From a virus: 64,000 bases of DNA. The stretch's first letter is position 1. Each line of letters begins with the position of its first letter. Below the pieces are notes generated by a model. That model was not told the origin of the DNA, searched no databases, and saw only the letters and a list, made by a program, of their open reading frames with translations. A program made the translations under genes and the position numbers. Shown one piece after another: positions 47,417-54,365 of the stretch. The stretch is taken from IMG/VR virus record IMGVR_UViG_3300036800_000175, positions 1 through 64,000 of that record; one strand, 5' to 3'.

Positions 47417-47668
47417 ATGTCCGGGGAGATCGACCGTTGGAGCGAGACGCCCTACAAGGAGCAGCTCGCCGGGTTCATCCGCGCCCAGATCCAGGCCGGT
47501 GACCTGCAACCGGGCCAGCAACTCCCCAGCGAACAGCACCTCATGGCCACCTACCAGCTATCCCGGTCCACCGTCCGCGGTGCCCTTGAGCTACTCCGCG
47601 GCGGCGGATGGATCGAAACCCACCGTCGGCGCGGGTCACGCGTCAGCCAGAACCCGCCGCCCCGCTAG
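47417..47668 (+). CDS. GntR-type DNA-binding regulator, 83 aa
   Basis: PYKEQLAGFIRAQIQAGDLQ, PGQQLPSEQHLMATYQLSRS and TVRGALELLRGGGWIETHRR are the GntR winged helix-turn-helix with hallmark PSE and SRxTVRxAL. It lacks an effector domain, so it is a stand-alone wHTH, as in many actinobacterial plasmids and phages. Ends at a strong terminator shared with the convergent peptide gene. Possible autoregulation through the upstream GTGAC/GTCAC repeat. Confidence 0.8.
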   Translation: MSGEIDRWSETPYKEQLAGFIRAQIQAGDLQPGQQLPSEQHLMATYQLSRSTVRGALELLRGGGWIETHRRRGSRVSQNPPPR

Positions 47669-47685
47669 CGGCCGCAAAAGCAAAG

Positions 47686-47726
47686 AGCCCCCGGCAGCGT
47701 TCGCGCTGCCGGGGGCTCCCCTTTTT
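47686..47726. terminator. Bidirectional intrinsic terminator with TTCG loop
   Basis: 14-bp perfect stem AGCCCCCGGCAGCG/CGCTGCCGGGGGCT, a TTCG tetraloop, then CCCCTTTTT. On the - strand it is followed by CTTTGCTTTTG. It ends both the GntR gene and the convergent peptide gene. Confidence 0.85.
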
Positions 47727-47739
47727 GCATGTGCTGGGG

Positions 47740-47919
47740 TCAGCCGTGGAACATGTCCGGGGACGCCCCGTGGTACATGTCCGGGGACGCCGCCGCCACG
47801 ACCGGGGCGGAGTTCGCGGTGGCGACGATCGACGGGACCGCCACGGCGGCACCGGAACTGATGGTGCCGGCCACGATCATTGTGGCGGCGAACTTTCTCG
47901 GGATGCGGGTGATTCTCAT
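47740..47919 (-). CDS. Predicted secreted 59-aa peptide with tandem ASPDM(Y/F)HG ending
   Basis: GGAAGGAAA precedes the ATG by nine bases. The N-terminus has a signal-peptide layout: basic MRITRIPRK, hydrophobic AATMIVAGTISSGAAVAV, and a small-residue zone (IVATANSA). After PVVAAA come two direct octapeptides, ASPDMYHG and ASPDMFHG, then stop. At DNA level this is a 24-base tandem repeat. Convergent with a GntR regulator and 43 bases after the 48343 gene. I do not recognise a family. A signalling peptide or bacteriocin-like pre-peptide are possibilities only. Confidence 0.65.
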   Translation of the reverse strand: MRITRIPRKFAATMIVAGTISSGAAVAVPSIVATANSAPVVAAASPDMYHGASPDMFHG

Positions 47920-47962
47920 CGGGCGGGTTTCCTTCCATCGGGGGGGCCTTCAACGTCGGGGA

Positions 47963-48343
47963 TCATGAGACGGGCCACTGCGGTTCCACCAGCGCAGCCA
48001 GCTGGGTGAGCCTGCTGCGGCCCATGAGCGACGGCAGCCCGGTGCCCTCAGCGCGGCATGAGTTGGTGGTGATCTGCCAGGTGCTGCCGAGGTACTCACC
48101 GTCGGCTTTGCTCACCGCGGCAACCCCCGCCTCAGGGGCCAGTTCCCGGGCGATGCTCAGCAGGTCAAGGCCCTTGTCGCGGTCACCGAAAATCAGGGTG
48201 AGGATGTCACCCTTGCCGTCGTTGAAATTGATCGCGGCCACATCAATAGGCCGCTCAGCGGTCTCCGACCACCACAGCGGGCAGACACGCGCCAGACGCG
48301 TAAGGGTGCGGTAGACGCTTGCGTCAGCGTCCTGAAAAAGCAT
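47963..48343 (-). CDS. Hypothetical protein, 126 aa
   Basis: VYRTLTRLARVCPLWWSETA, IDVAAINFNDGKGDILTLIF, LLSIARELAPEAGVAAVSKA. Looks like a mixed alpha/beta protein with a long beta-hairpin. Upstream partner of the secreted-peptide gene on the same strand. GGGGAG precedes the ATG. No family recognised. Confidence 0.55.
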   Translation of the reverse strand: MLFQDADASVYRTLTRLARVCPLWWSETAERPIDVAAINFNDGKGDILTLIFGDRDKGLDLLSIARELAPEAGVAAVSKADGEYLGSTWQITTNSCRAEGTGLPSLMGRSRLTQLAALVEPQWPVS

Positions 48344-48558
48344 CGGCTTCTCCCCGTTGCTCCTGTGTGTCTGGCTGGTACCCTACGTCTGCTTAGTACG
48401 ATCCGTCTAGGTCCCCGGCGGGTACCGCAGGCTGGCTTCCGGAACGTGACCGCGGAGGTGGGGGGGGGCCAGCTGAATCCGGTTACCCGCCGGGTTGCTT
48501 AGCGGGTTAGCGTGAAGCAACGGCTTGACCTGAGTCGTTGTTCAAGGGATTGCGCAGG
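48344..48558. other. Gene-free region rich in inverted repeats
   Basis: Holds a possible - strand promoter (TAGACG-N18-TAGGGT near 48381-48411) for the 48343 gene. To its right are three inverted repeats: CCGGCGGGTA/TACCCGCCGG (48415-48424 and 48484-48493), GTTGCTT/AAGCAAC (48494-48500, 48515-48521) and CAACG/CGTTG (48518-48522, 48536-48540). No gene seen; the density suggests regulation or a recombination site. Confidence 0.45.
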
Positions 48559-48598
48559 AACGCCGCCCGGCCCCCGCAGCGGGGGGCCGGGCGGCGTT
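48559..48598. terminator. Strong bidirectional hairpin terminator
   Basis: 17-bp perfect stem (48559-48575 with 48582-48598), loop of six bases, then CTTCT on the + strand. It ends the - strand operon that stops at 48605. Confidence 0.7.
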
Positions 48599-48604
48599 CT
48601 TCTG

Positions 48605-48832
48605 CTATGCGCGGGGTACGGCGCCGGGGAGGGCGAGCGCGGCGCGGATCAGCGCCCACGGGCCGTCGCCGTAGCGGTGCCACACGGTGCCGACATCGGT
48701 CGTGTCCCGGGTGACCAGGTACGTGCTGACCGTGCCGGGCGGCAGGCCACTGGTTTCGGTGTTGCTGGTCCGGCGGATCACCAGCGTGCCGATCCGCTCA
48801 TCGTTGACCATGAGCGGGAACCACAGGCTCAC
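48605..48832 (-). CDS. Small phage protein, 75 aa
   Basis: MSLWFPLMVNDERIGTLVIR, then STYLVTRDTTDVGTVWHRYG. The opening SLWFPLxVNDxRIG is familiar from actinobacterial prophage proteins of unknown role. ATGA-type overlap with the gene before. Confidence 0.6.
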   Translation of the reverse strand: MSLWFPLMVNDERIGTLVIRRTSNTETSGLPPGTVSTYLVTRDTTDVGTVWHRYGDGPWALIRAALALPGAVPRA

Positions 48833-49293
48833 GGGGAGTCCTGGTCGCTGGTTTCCGGCGTGGCCCCCGATTCCGCGCCGGAAACCAGCTGATCCCAGTC
48901 CACCACCACCGCTGGATCCAGGTCCGGCACCTCACCGGCGATGACGTCGCGGGCCGCGCCGGGGCCGAGCCGCTCGAGCACGGCGGCGAGCGCCCGGTCA
49001 TGCCCGGCGTTCGCAGCCGCTACGGTGGCGTACCGCTCCTGATAGTCGTCCAGGTCGTCATCGCCGCCGATGTGGACGTCACCGGGCGCGAAGATCATCG
49101 TCTCAAAGATGATCGGCACGGTGGATCCCCAGCCGTGGTCGATGCCGAGCCACACGGTAGAGATCGTCCAGCCGCGCACATGATGGACCGCGACCCGCAG
49201 ATACTCAAGATCCCCATGCTTGACCGCCCATTCCTCGGGCTCAATGGGCTGCCCATCGCGGTCGTAGAACAGGTGGTACCGGCCGTAGAACAC
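48829..49293 (-). CDS. Hypothetical protein, 154 aa
   Basis: FYGRYHLFYDRDGQPIEPEE, HHVRGWTISTVWLGIDHGWG, PIIFETMIFAPGD, then an acidic helical end. The order YDRxG ... VSTVWLGIDH ... IFETM resembles a phage family of unknown function known from memory. Second gene of a three-gene - strand operon. Confidence 0.6.
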   Translation of the reverse strand: MFYGRYHLFYDRDGQPIEPEEWAVKHGDLEYLRVAVHHVRGWTISTVWLGIDHGWGSTVPIIFETMIFAPGDVHIGGDDDLDDYQERYATVAAANAGHDRALAAVLERLGPGAARDVIAGEVPDLDPAVVVDWDQLVSGAESGATPETSDQDSP

Positions 49294-49299
49294 GGGAGG

Positions 49300-49797
49300 T
49301 CAGCCGACCGTGGCCACGGCCGCCGCGAGCGTGGCGAGCGTGGCGCAGGTGCTCTTGACGTAGCCGGCGTCCCGGTACGCCTCGCCGCCCATCCGGATCG
49401 GCTCCCAGCCGTACTCGGCTGCGTCGTGGGCATCCTGGCCGGGCATGACGTCCCAGGTGCCGGCGCAATGGAATCCCAGCCACCACACCCGGTCGGGCTC
49501 GCCCGGGCCGGGGACGTGGCAGATGGTGCGGTCCTCCGGGCCCGGCTCGCACAACCCGGAATAGGTCAGTTCCCGGTCGCCGGCCCACAGGGGAATTGAG
49601 TCGCAGGGCGCCTCAAACCAGGGGTGGCCTTCGGGGACGCCGACGTAGCCGCACAGCGCACCGGACCGGGGGTTGCGTTTCAGCAGGCACGGCAGGCCGG
49701 TGGACTCATCGGCCCACTGTTCCTTGTCGGGCTCACCCATCCACGGGCCGGGTGCCCAGCTGGTTTTGTCGATCGTGGTCCACGTCCGGTTATCCAC
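49300..49797 (-). CDS. Hypothetical phage protein, 165 aa
   Basis: WMGEPDKEQWADESTGLPCL, LKRNPRSGALCGYVGVPEGH, then WWLGFHCAGTWDVMPG and YRDAGYVKSTCATLATLAA. The opening GEPDKxQWxDxxTGLPC...NxxxGALCGYVGV is common to many actinophage proteins with no assigned function. Several Cys/His could bind metal. First gene of the operon. Confidence 0.65.
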   Translation of the reverse strand: MDNRTWTTIDKTSWAPGPWMGEPDKEQWADESTGLPCLLKRNPRSGALCGYVGVPEGHPWFEAPCDSIPLWAGDRELTYSGLCEPGPEDRTICHVPGPGEPDRVWWLGFHCAGTWDVMPGQDAHDAAEYGWEPIRMGGEAYRDAGYVKSTCATLATLAAAVATVG

Positions 49798-49934
49798 CGC
49801 CGGAGCCTCCCCCCGTCTGCGGCGTCTGGCGGAGCCTGCCTACGGGAAAGTCAGCGATGAAGTTACCCGCAGGCAGGTCCGGTTAACTCAATGTAGCGGG
49901 AGGGTGGGGGGCGTGCCCAGCGGAAACGCCAACG

Positions 49935-50153
49935 TCAGCGACGGCGGGCGCGGCGGCGGCGATCCGTCTCAGCGTGCGCGGCCAGCAGGCCGTACACGGC
50001 CAGGAAGACGATCAGCGCGGCCAGGACGGTGATGAGGACGCCCAGCCACAGGGCGGCGATCCACGCCCAGGTGACGCCACCGGCGGCGAAGATGATCAGG
50101 TACAGCCAGCCCGCGCCGGCGACGCGGCGGCGGCGGCGGATGCATGCTCTCAC
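49935..50153 (-). CDS. Membrane protein, 72 aa, leaderless start at P8
   Basis: GTG at 50153 lies seven bases after the -10 box of P8 (TATAGT), with no ribosome-binding site between, so translation likely begins at the transcript end. Basic N-terminus (RACIRRRRR), helices GWLYLIIFAAGGVTWAWIAA and LWLGVLITVLAALIVFLAVY, then a long basic tail. Unknown function. Confidence 0.6.
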   Translation of the reverse strand: MRACIRRRRRVAGAGWLYLIIFAAGGVTWAWIAALWLGVLITVLAALIVFLAVYGLLAAHAETDRRRRARRR

Positions 50154-50160
50154 AGCCCCC

Positions 50161-50189
50161 ACTATACCCGGTCAAGTTGACCACGTCTA
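50161..50189 (-). promoter_or_regulatory. Promoter P8 of the repeated TTGACC family (distant copy)
   Basis: On the - strand: -35 TAGACG, 17-base spacer with a perfect GGTCAACTTGACC palindrome, -10 TATAGT. The -35 is one base off the others. Thirty kilobases from the other seven copies, so it puts this membrane gene under the same control. Confidence 0.8.
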
Positions 50190-50239
50190 AAACGGCCAAC
50201 ACGGCAACCGGGCGGGCGGACATATCCGAAAATACAGGA

Positions 50240-50288
50240 GGGGCCAGGGCGGCGGATGCGCATATCCGTCTTCGCCCGCCCTGGCCCC
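50240..50288. terminator. Large hairpin between P8 and the 50391 gene
   Basis: 13-bp perfect stem GGGGCCAGGGCGG/CCGCCCTGGCCCC (50240-50252, 50276-50288) with an inner CGGAT/ATCCG stem. On the - strand it is followed by TCCTGTATTTTCGG. Likely ends the - strand operon from 51.9 kb before P8. Confidence 0.65.
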
Positions 50289-50390
50289 GCCTGCCCCCCC
50301 CGATCAGGACGCACCACCCCGTGCCCGGGTAATGCGACGCCCAGCGTACGGCAAACGATTACATCCCGCGCCCCTGAGATTACGGATCCT

Positions 50391-51011
50391 TTAACGTGAC
50401 GGCCTGCCGCGCACCCCGGCCGTATCGCGGCGGCCACCACCGCCGAACCCGGCGGGCAGCGGCGCGCTGCGGGACACCACCGCCCGGAACATCGTCATCA
50501 GGGCATCCGGGACGTCACCTTCCAGGCCTTCGACGCGCTGCGTGTCGATCCTGTCCTGGCCGCGGGTCTGGAACGCGGTGAACATGCCCATGCGGGTCAT
50601 CGCCCACACGGTCCGCTGCTCAACCCGGCCCGGGTGAGCGTACAACCTGCGGCGGTGGGCGGCGCGCTGCGCCCGCCGGACCGCGGCCTCATCGCTGACC
50701 GGGGTGGCGACCGTCCATGTTTCGCAGCGGAACACCACGCCGTGGAACGATTCCGGGGCGAGGGCGACCAGCGCCTCACGGTACGGCGGTTCAGTCATGT
50801 TCCGGGCCAGGCCGGCCAGCACCTGCGCCGGCGGCCCTGACGCCCACACGCACTCCGGGACCAGCGACCGCCCGGAAATCCGGATCCGGCTGCCGTCGTC
50901 GTTGTACATGAAATGCAGGGCGGGTGGCTCATCCCACGCGCGGCGGGCCCGCAGCAGGTCCGCGAGCGCCATGCTGGTCAGGTCGGCCAGCGCCTGGCGG
51001 GACAGTTCCAT
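50391..51011 (-). CDS. Hypothetical protein, 206 aa
   Basis: Start ATG 51011, one base after the previous stop. LADLTSMALADLLRARRAWD, FRCETWTVATPVSDEAAV, YAHPGRVEQRTVWAMTRMGM. Mixed alpha/beta with an Arg-rich middle and Gly/Arg tail. No family recognised. Third gene of a - strand set. Confidence 0.55.
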   Translation of the reverse strand: MELSRQALADLTSMALADLLRARRAWDEPPALHFMYNDDGSRIRISGRSLVPECVWASGPPAQVLAGLARNMTEPPYREALVALAPESFHGVVFRCETWTVATPVSDEAAVRRAQRAAHRRRLYAHPGRVEQRTVWAMTRMGMFTAFQTRGQDRIDTQRVEGLEGDVPDALMTMFRAVVSRSAPLPAGFGGGGRRDTAGVRGRPSR

Positions 51012-51012
51012 G

Positions 51013-51276
51013 TCAGCCGATGCTCCCCGTGCACGGCTGGGCGGCGAGCTGCTCACTGTAGGCCTGCTCACATTTGAAACAGCCGGTCCCGCCGAAACCG
51101 ATCATGTTTTCCACGTCCAGCAGCATCGACGTGTCGTCCCGGGTGCGCGGGTCGGGGATCCGCCACACGGCGGTCACGCACCACAGATGCTCAGCAGGCC
51201 CGTCCGCGACGGCCAGCCGGGCCAGCAGCGTGCCCCCGTCGGGCGGGTTGTAGGTGCTGTCCAGCCCCCTGATCAT
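51013..51276 (-). CDS. Hypothetical protein, 87 aa
   Basis: ATG at 51276 overlaps the previous stop. GLDSTYNPPDGGTLLARLAV, LWCVTAVWRIPDPRTRDDTS, FGGTGCFKCEQAYSE. A CxxC near the end could bind metal. Unknown family. Confidence 0.5.
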   Translation of the reverse strand: MIRGLDSTYNPPDGGTLLARLAVADGPAEHLWCVTAVWRIPDPRTRDDTSMLLDVENMIGFGGTGCFKCEQAYSEQLAAQPCTGSIG

Positions 51277-51592
51277 GTGGCGTCGTCCCACGCCTGCATG
51301 GCGTCTTTCAGGCTGTCCGCGATGCGCCGGCCGCCGCTCGAGCGGAGCCGCAACGCGAACACCGGGCACAGTTGCGCGGCGAGATCCTTCCCCGCGTACG
51401 TCATCGCGGTCACCAGCGTCGCGACCGGCATGGCGTCGTCTGAGCGCTGGATCCCGAACGCCGGCACGCTGGACTCGCGGAGCCGGGCGGGGACACGCAC
51501 ATCCGGTCCCAAGGGCAGGTCGTGCAGAGCATGGCCGGGTCGGAGCCTTCGGCCAGTGCCTTCGACGCCGCCTCATAGTTACCCACACACAC
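51273..51592 (-). pseudogene. Frameshift-split small protein gene
   Basis: The first frame (from GTG 51592) gives MCVGNYEAASKALAEGSDPA then MLCTTCPWDRMCV and loses sense. The -1 frame continues RLRESSVPAFGIQRSDDAMP then TLVTAMTYAGKDLAAQLCPV and FALRLRSSGGRRIADSL to a stop at 51273. Together they match, from memory, one actinophage family ordered CPWDxxC ... TYAGKDxxAxxCPVFALRL. The frame changes near a run of four C (51489-51492). Mutation, sequencing error or programmed slip. Confidence 0.55.
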
Positions 51593-51614
51593 CCCCAGTT
51601 ACGTTAAGCGAGGG

Positions 51615-51893
51615 CTATGTTACCGCGCGTCCCTCCCCGGCCGCGGGATCTCCGGTCAGCGACTTGAGCAGCACCCGGAACCCGTCGCTCTTGGCCTGGC
51701 ACGCCAGATGCCAGCCGCAGCGGCCCCGGGTCGCAGCCCGGCACGCGTCGCAGGTCAGGGCTTCCTGCGTGGTGTCCCACGTTGCGATGGATTCCTCAAG
51801 GGATTCCAGGACCTGCGGGAGGGCGTCCCCGGCGACGATGATCGGCACGTTGCGGCCGCGGACGATGACCGTCTGCTCGATGACTGCGGTCAC
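51615..51893 (-). CDS. Hypothetical protein, 92 aa
   Basis: GGGAG precedes the GTG. VIVRGRNVPIIVAGDALPQV, LESLEESIATWDTTQEALTC then CRAATRGRCGWHLAC. Four Cys and one His in the middle could bind zinc. First gene of the - strand operon from 51.9 kb. Confidence 0.5.
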   Translation of the reverse strand: MTAVIEQTVIVRGRNVPIIVAGDALPQVLESLEESIATWDTTQEALTCDACRAATRGRCGWHLACQAKSDGFRVLLKSLTGDPAAGEGRAVT

Positions 51894-52133
51894 GGCGTTT
51901 CTCCCTACGGCGGGGGGGACTGCGTTTCCAACGATGCCGTAAATGGGCGAAACCGGCCAGCGACACGCTCTGAACAGGGACGGTGCCGGCGTGTCATGCA
52001 GGTATCCGCAGGCACCTTAGGCTAGGCGACACGCCGCAACGGCGGACACACTGCACGCAACGGTGCCGGCGATGGCAGGATGACCGGTCAAACCCGGCTG
52101 CCAACCTGGCGAACGAACACCGGAGGTTACCCA

Positions 52134-52165
52134 GGAAAAAAACAAGGCCCGCACGAGGCGGGCCC
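52134..52165 (-). terminator. Intrinsic terminator of a leftward transcript
   Basis: On the - strand: GGCCCGC-loop-GCGGGCC followed by TTGTTTTTTT, a textbook terminator. No - strand gene lies to its right before the Rep-like gene, so it may end a small RNA (next entry). Confidence 0.75.
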
Positions 52166-52249
52166 ACACACAACTCCACACAGATCCGGGATCCAGCTAG
52201 CTAGTTAGCTTGGCGGCGACGACCTAGCAGGAACCCATCCGAGCAACCG
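52134..52249 (-). ncRNA. Candidate small RNA upstream of the rep-like gene
   Basis: A -10 box TATAGT preceded by GCG, as in P7, sits at 52256-52261 on the - strand; the -35 17 bases away (CTACCA) is weak. A transcript from about 52249 would end at the intrinsic terminator (52134-52165), giving about 115 bases with no usable reading frame. Position next to a rep-like gene recalls plasmid copy-control RNAs, but it points away from the rep frame, so base-pairing regulation is not shown. Confidence 0.35.
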
Positions 52250-52531
52250 AGGGCTACTATACGCGAAGCCGACTCGGCTGGTAGCCCTGCGCCCGATTTT
52301 CAGCGTGTCGGTTCCCGGCCGGGCACCCCTGTTCCTGCAACCTCCCAGGCCAGATGGCTGCGCCTGGCGGAGGCCTTCGCCGGCGACGCCCGCGCCGAGC
52401 TCCGCGCCGACGCAGCCGCGAACCTGCTGCGCGTCGCCCGGGCGGTCGGGTGGGCCGCCGACTGGCAGACCCTCCGGACCCGGCCGACGCTCGCCGCGCT
52501 GACCGGACGCACGGGGCTCGCCCGGCGCACC
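52166..52531 (+). other. Open frame upstream of the rep-like gene without a usual start codon
   Basis: The rep frame is open from 52205 but has no ATG, GTG or TTG until 52532. Even so, from about 52355 it reads like real protein (WLRLAEAFAGDARAELRADA, RPTLAALTGRTGLARRTVQR). The helix-turn-helix would be cut if the gene began at 52532. A non-standard start (CTG at 52358 or 52364), an upstream frameshift or a base error are possible. Confidence 0.5.
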
Positions 52532-53179
52532 GTGCAACGGTGGCTCCGCGTCCTCGAGGACGCCGGGCTGCTCGAGGTCCTCGAACCCGGCACCACTCCC
52601 CGATTCCGGCCCGCGATCCTGCACCGCGGCGAACCAAACCTCGCGCGGGAGTGGGTTCTCACCGACCCGGATGCTGAGCCTGTGGACGGATCTGGCACCC
52701 CCTCGGGTCCTGTTACCTGTAACAGGACCCAGGGAATCGCCCCTACGCAGGCGCGCGAGGCCGGGGACACTGCGAAACCCGGAAAATCGCGCCAGCGGCG
52801 CGGGTGGCTGACGATCTGCCAGACGCTGCGGGCTCAGAATCCGAACCTGCGGCGCATCCCCGTGCTGCTGCTGCGGCACATCCTGCGGCCGTGGCTCACC
52901 GCCGGGTACACCGCGGGCGATGTGGTGCACGCCCTGGACTGGCGGGCCGACGGCGGCGAGCATTTCTGCACCGACCGGGTCCGGTTCCCGGCCGGGTGGC
53001 TCCGGTCCCGGATGGCCTGCTGGGCTGGCCCCGACGGGGCACCGCTCCCCCCGTGGTCGGCTGTGCTGGCCAGCCGGCACGCCACTGAGCGGGCGCAGGT
53101 GTACCGGGCTCCGGCCGGGCGTGGCAGCGAGCCTCCGGCCGCCTGGCACGCCGCCCGTGCAGCCATGGGTGCCCGGTGA
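52532..53179 (+). CDS. Rep-like replication protein (start uncertain)
   Basis: From GTG 52532: 215 aa. The in-frame upstream region adds a helix-turn-helix (TGRTGLARRTVQRWLRVLED). Conserved pattern: GLLEVLEPGTTPRFRPAILH, REWVLTDP, then LRRIPVLLLRHILRPWLTAG and WLRSRMACW. This order (HTH, GTTPRF, C-terminal helical domain) fits replication or plasmid-type helicase-loader proteins of Streptomyces elements, from memory. Followed by ParA and its partner on the other strand. Confidence 0.6.
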   Translation: MQRWLRVLEDAGLLEVLEPGTTPRFRPAILHRGEPNLAREWVLTDPDAEPVDGSGTPSGPVTCNRTQGIAPTQAREAGDTAKPGKSRQRRGWLTICQTLRAQNPNLRRIPVLLLRHILRPWLTAGYTAGDVVHALDWRADGGEHFCTDRVRFPAGWLRSRMACWAGPDGAPLPPWSAVLASRHATERAQVYRAPAGRGSEPPAAWHAARAAMGAR

Positions 53180-53334
53180 CCCGCCCGGCCAGGCCCGGAA
53201 GGGAGCGTGCCCGGGCGGGCGCGCGGGCACGCGCCCGCGCGTATACATCCCCGCGCACCCAGGCGCAAGGGCGCGGGGCATGTCGCGGACGGGCCCCCGC
53301 ACGCACAGGAATGCGGGGGCCCGTGCTGGCGCGC

Positions 53335-53757
53335 TCATCCCCCAGCGGGATCGCGCGGCGGGACGTCCACGTCCGCGTCAGCGGCCGCGGCCGTCAGCAG
53401 GCGCTCACCTGCGCCCGCTGCCCGTGCGTCCGCGCATAGGCGCACCCATTCGGCGGTGGCCGCTTCCGCGCGGTCCCGTGCGGCGGCGGCGGCCCGCGCT
53501 GTCGTGCCGAGCTCCCGGCGCCAGCGCCGCTCTAGGCGCTCATCCATGCGGGCGGGGGCCGGTGGGGGAGTGGGCGCGGGAACGGCCGCGAGCGGCGGCG
53601 CTGTAGCGGCTGCGGGCGCTGCGGGCTGATCTGGTGCGGTAGCAGGGGGGTGGCTGCCCGGCGCGGCAGGGGCCGCCTCAGCGCCGTCGCCCAGCTTGGC
53701 GGTGCCGATCTTCCCGAACGCTGCCTCTGCGGCCGCACCGGCGCGCTGGCGGGCCAT
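53335..53757 (-). CDS. Partner protein downstream of ParA, 140 aa
   Basis: ATG 53757 overlaps the ParA stop (TGATG). Ala/Pro-rich middle (~40-75) and a basic helical C-terminal domain (RLERRWRRELGTTARAAAAA, RAEAATAEWVRLCADARAAG). Small proteins in this slot of Streptomyces plasmids serve as the DNA-binding partner of ParA. No HTH or ribbon-helix-helix is clear here. Confidence 0.6.
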   Translation of the reverse strand: MARQRAGAAAEAAFGKIGTAKLGDGAEAAPAAPGSHPPATAPDQPAAPAAATAPPLAAVPAPTPPPAPARMDERLERRWRRELGTTARAAAAARDRAEAATAEWVRLCADARAAGAGERLLTAAAADADVDVPPRDPAGG

Positions 53758-54365
53758 CACGCGGCCGCCGCGTCGCTGGCCAGTTCCTCGAGCACGCCTG
53801 CGTACTCGCCCAGGTCGGCGGGCACCGTGCCGTAACCGAGGGGGTACCGCTCGAGGTTGTGCACCTCAGCGGCCATGACCTTGAGGTTGTGGTCGGTCAG
53901 CCACGCGCGGGCTAGCCGGCTGCTGCGGGTGCCGGCGCGGATCTTGACCAGCAGCACCTGGGGGTACACCGGGGACACGGCGTCGATCTCGGCGGCCAGG
54001 GCGAACGTGTCGGGCAGCTGCTCAAGTTCCATGGGGCTCGGGGCGACCGGGATGAGCAGCTCGTCGGTGATCATCAGTGCTTTGCGCAGCAACAGGTCGT
54101 CGTGGGGGCTGGTGTCGATGAGGATGTCATCGAAGTCGCCGGCGATGGCCTGGATGCTGCGGACCAGGTCGTCCCCGAACGCGAGCACGGTGACTGACCC
54201 GGGCCAGTCTGGGGCCAGGGCTTTCCATTTCAGGCAGGTTTTGTTGGTGGTGTCCTCATCCACGATGAGGACCCTCCGCCCTTGCCGGGCGAGGGCGAGC
54301 GCGAGGTACACGGTGGTCGTGGATTTCGCCACGCCACCTTTCAGATTGCCTATGGTTGCCTTCAT
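53757..54365 (-). CDS. parA: ParA-type partition ATPase
   Basis: 202 aa. Deviant Walker A KGGVAKSTTT with lysines at both ends of the motif; ILIVDEDTT (Walker A') and ILIDTSPHDD (Walker B); then ELLIPVAPSPMELEQL. ParA ATPases move plasmid or prophage DNA to daughter cells, using a DNA-bound partner. Small size (about 200 aa) as in plasmid type Ib. Leaderless by sequence: TACTTT ends seven bases before the ATG and no ribosome-binding site is seen. Confidence 0.85.
   Translation of the reverse strand: MKATIGNLKGGVAKSTTTVYLALALARQGRRVLIVDEDTTNKTCLKWKALAPDWPGSVTVLAFGDDLVRSIQAIAGDFDDILIDTSPHDDLLLRKALMITDELLIPVAPSPMELEQLPDTFALAAEIDAVSPVYPQVLLVKIRAGTRSSRLARAWLTDHNLKVMAAEVHNLERYPLGYGTVPADLGEYAGVLEELASDAAAA

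Noticed and set aside
47636-47968. Other frames over the secreted-peptide gene
   Set aside because: They lack a ribosome-binding site and read as His/Pro/Arg shadows; the 59-aa frame has a good site and signal-peptide layout.
47417-48343. Calling the peptide/GntR pair an arbitrium system
   Set aside because: No similarity to AimR, AimP or AimX can be seen; only the general layout is suggestive.
52205-53338. - strand open frame of 377 codons across the rep gene
   Set aside because: Composition is that of a shadow frame; the + strand frame has the HTH and conserved pattern.
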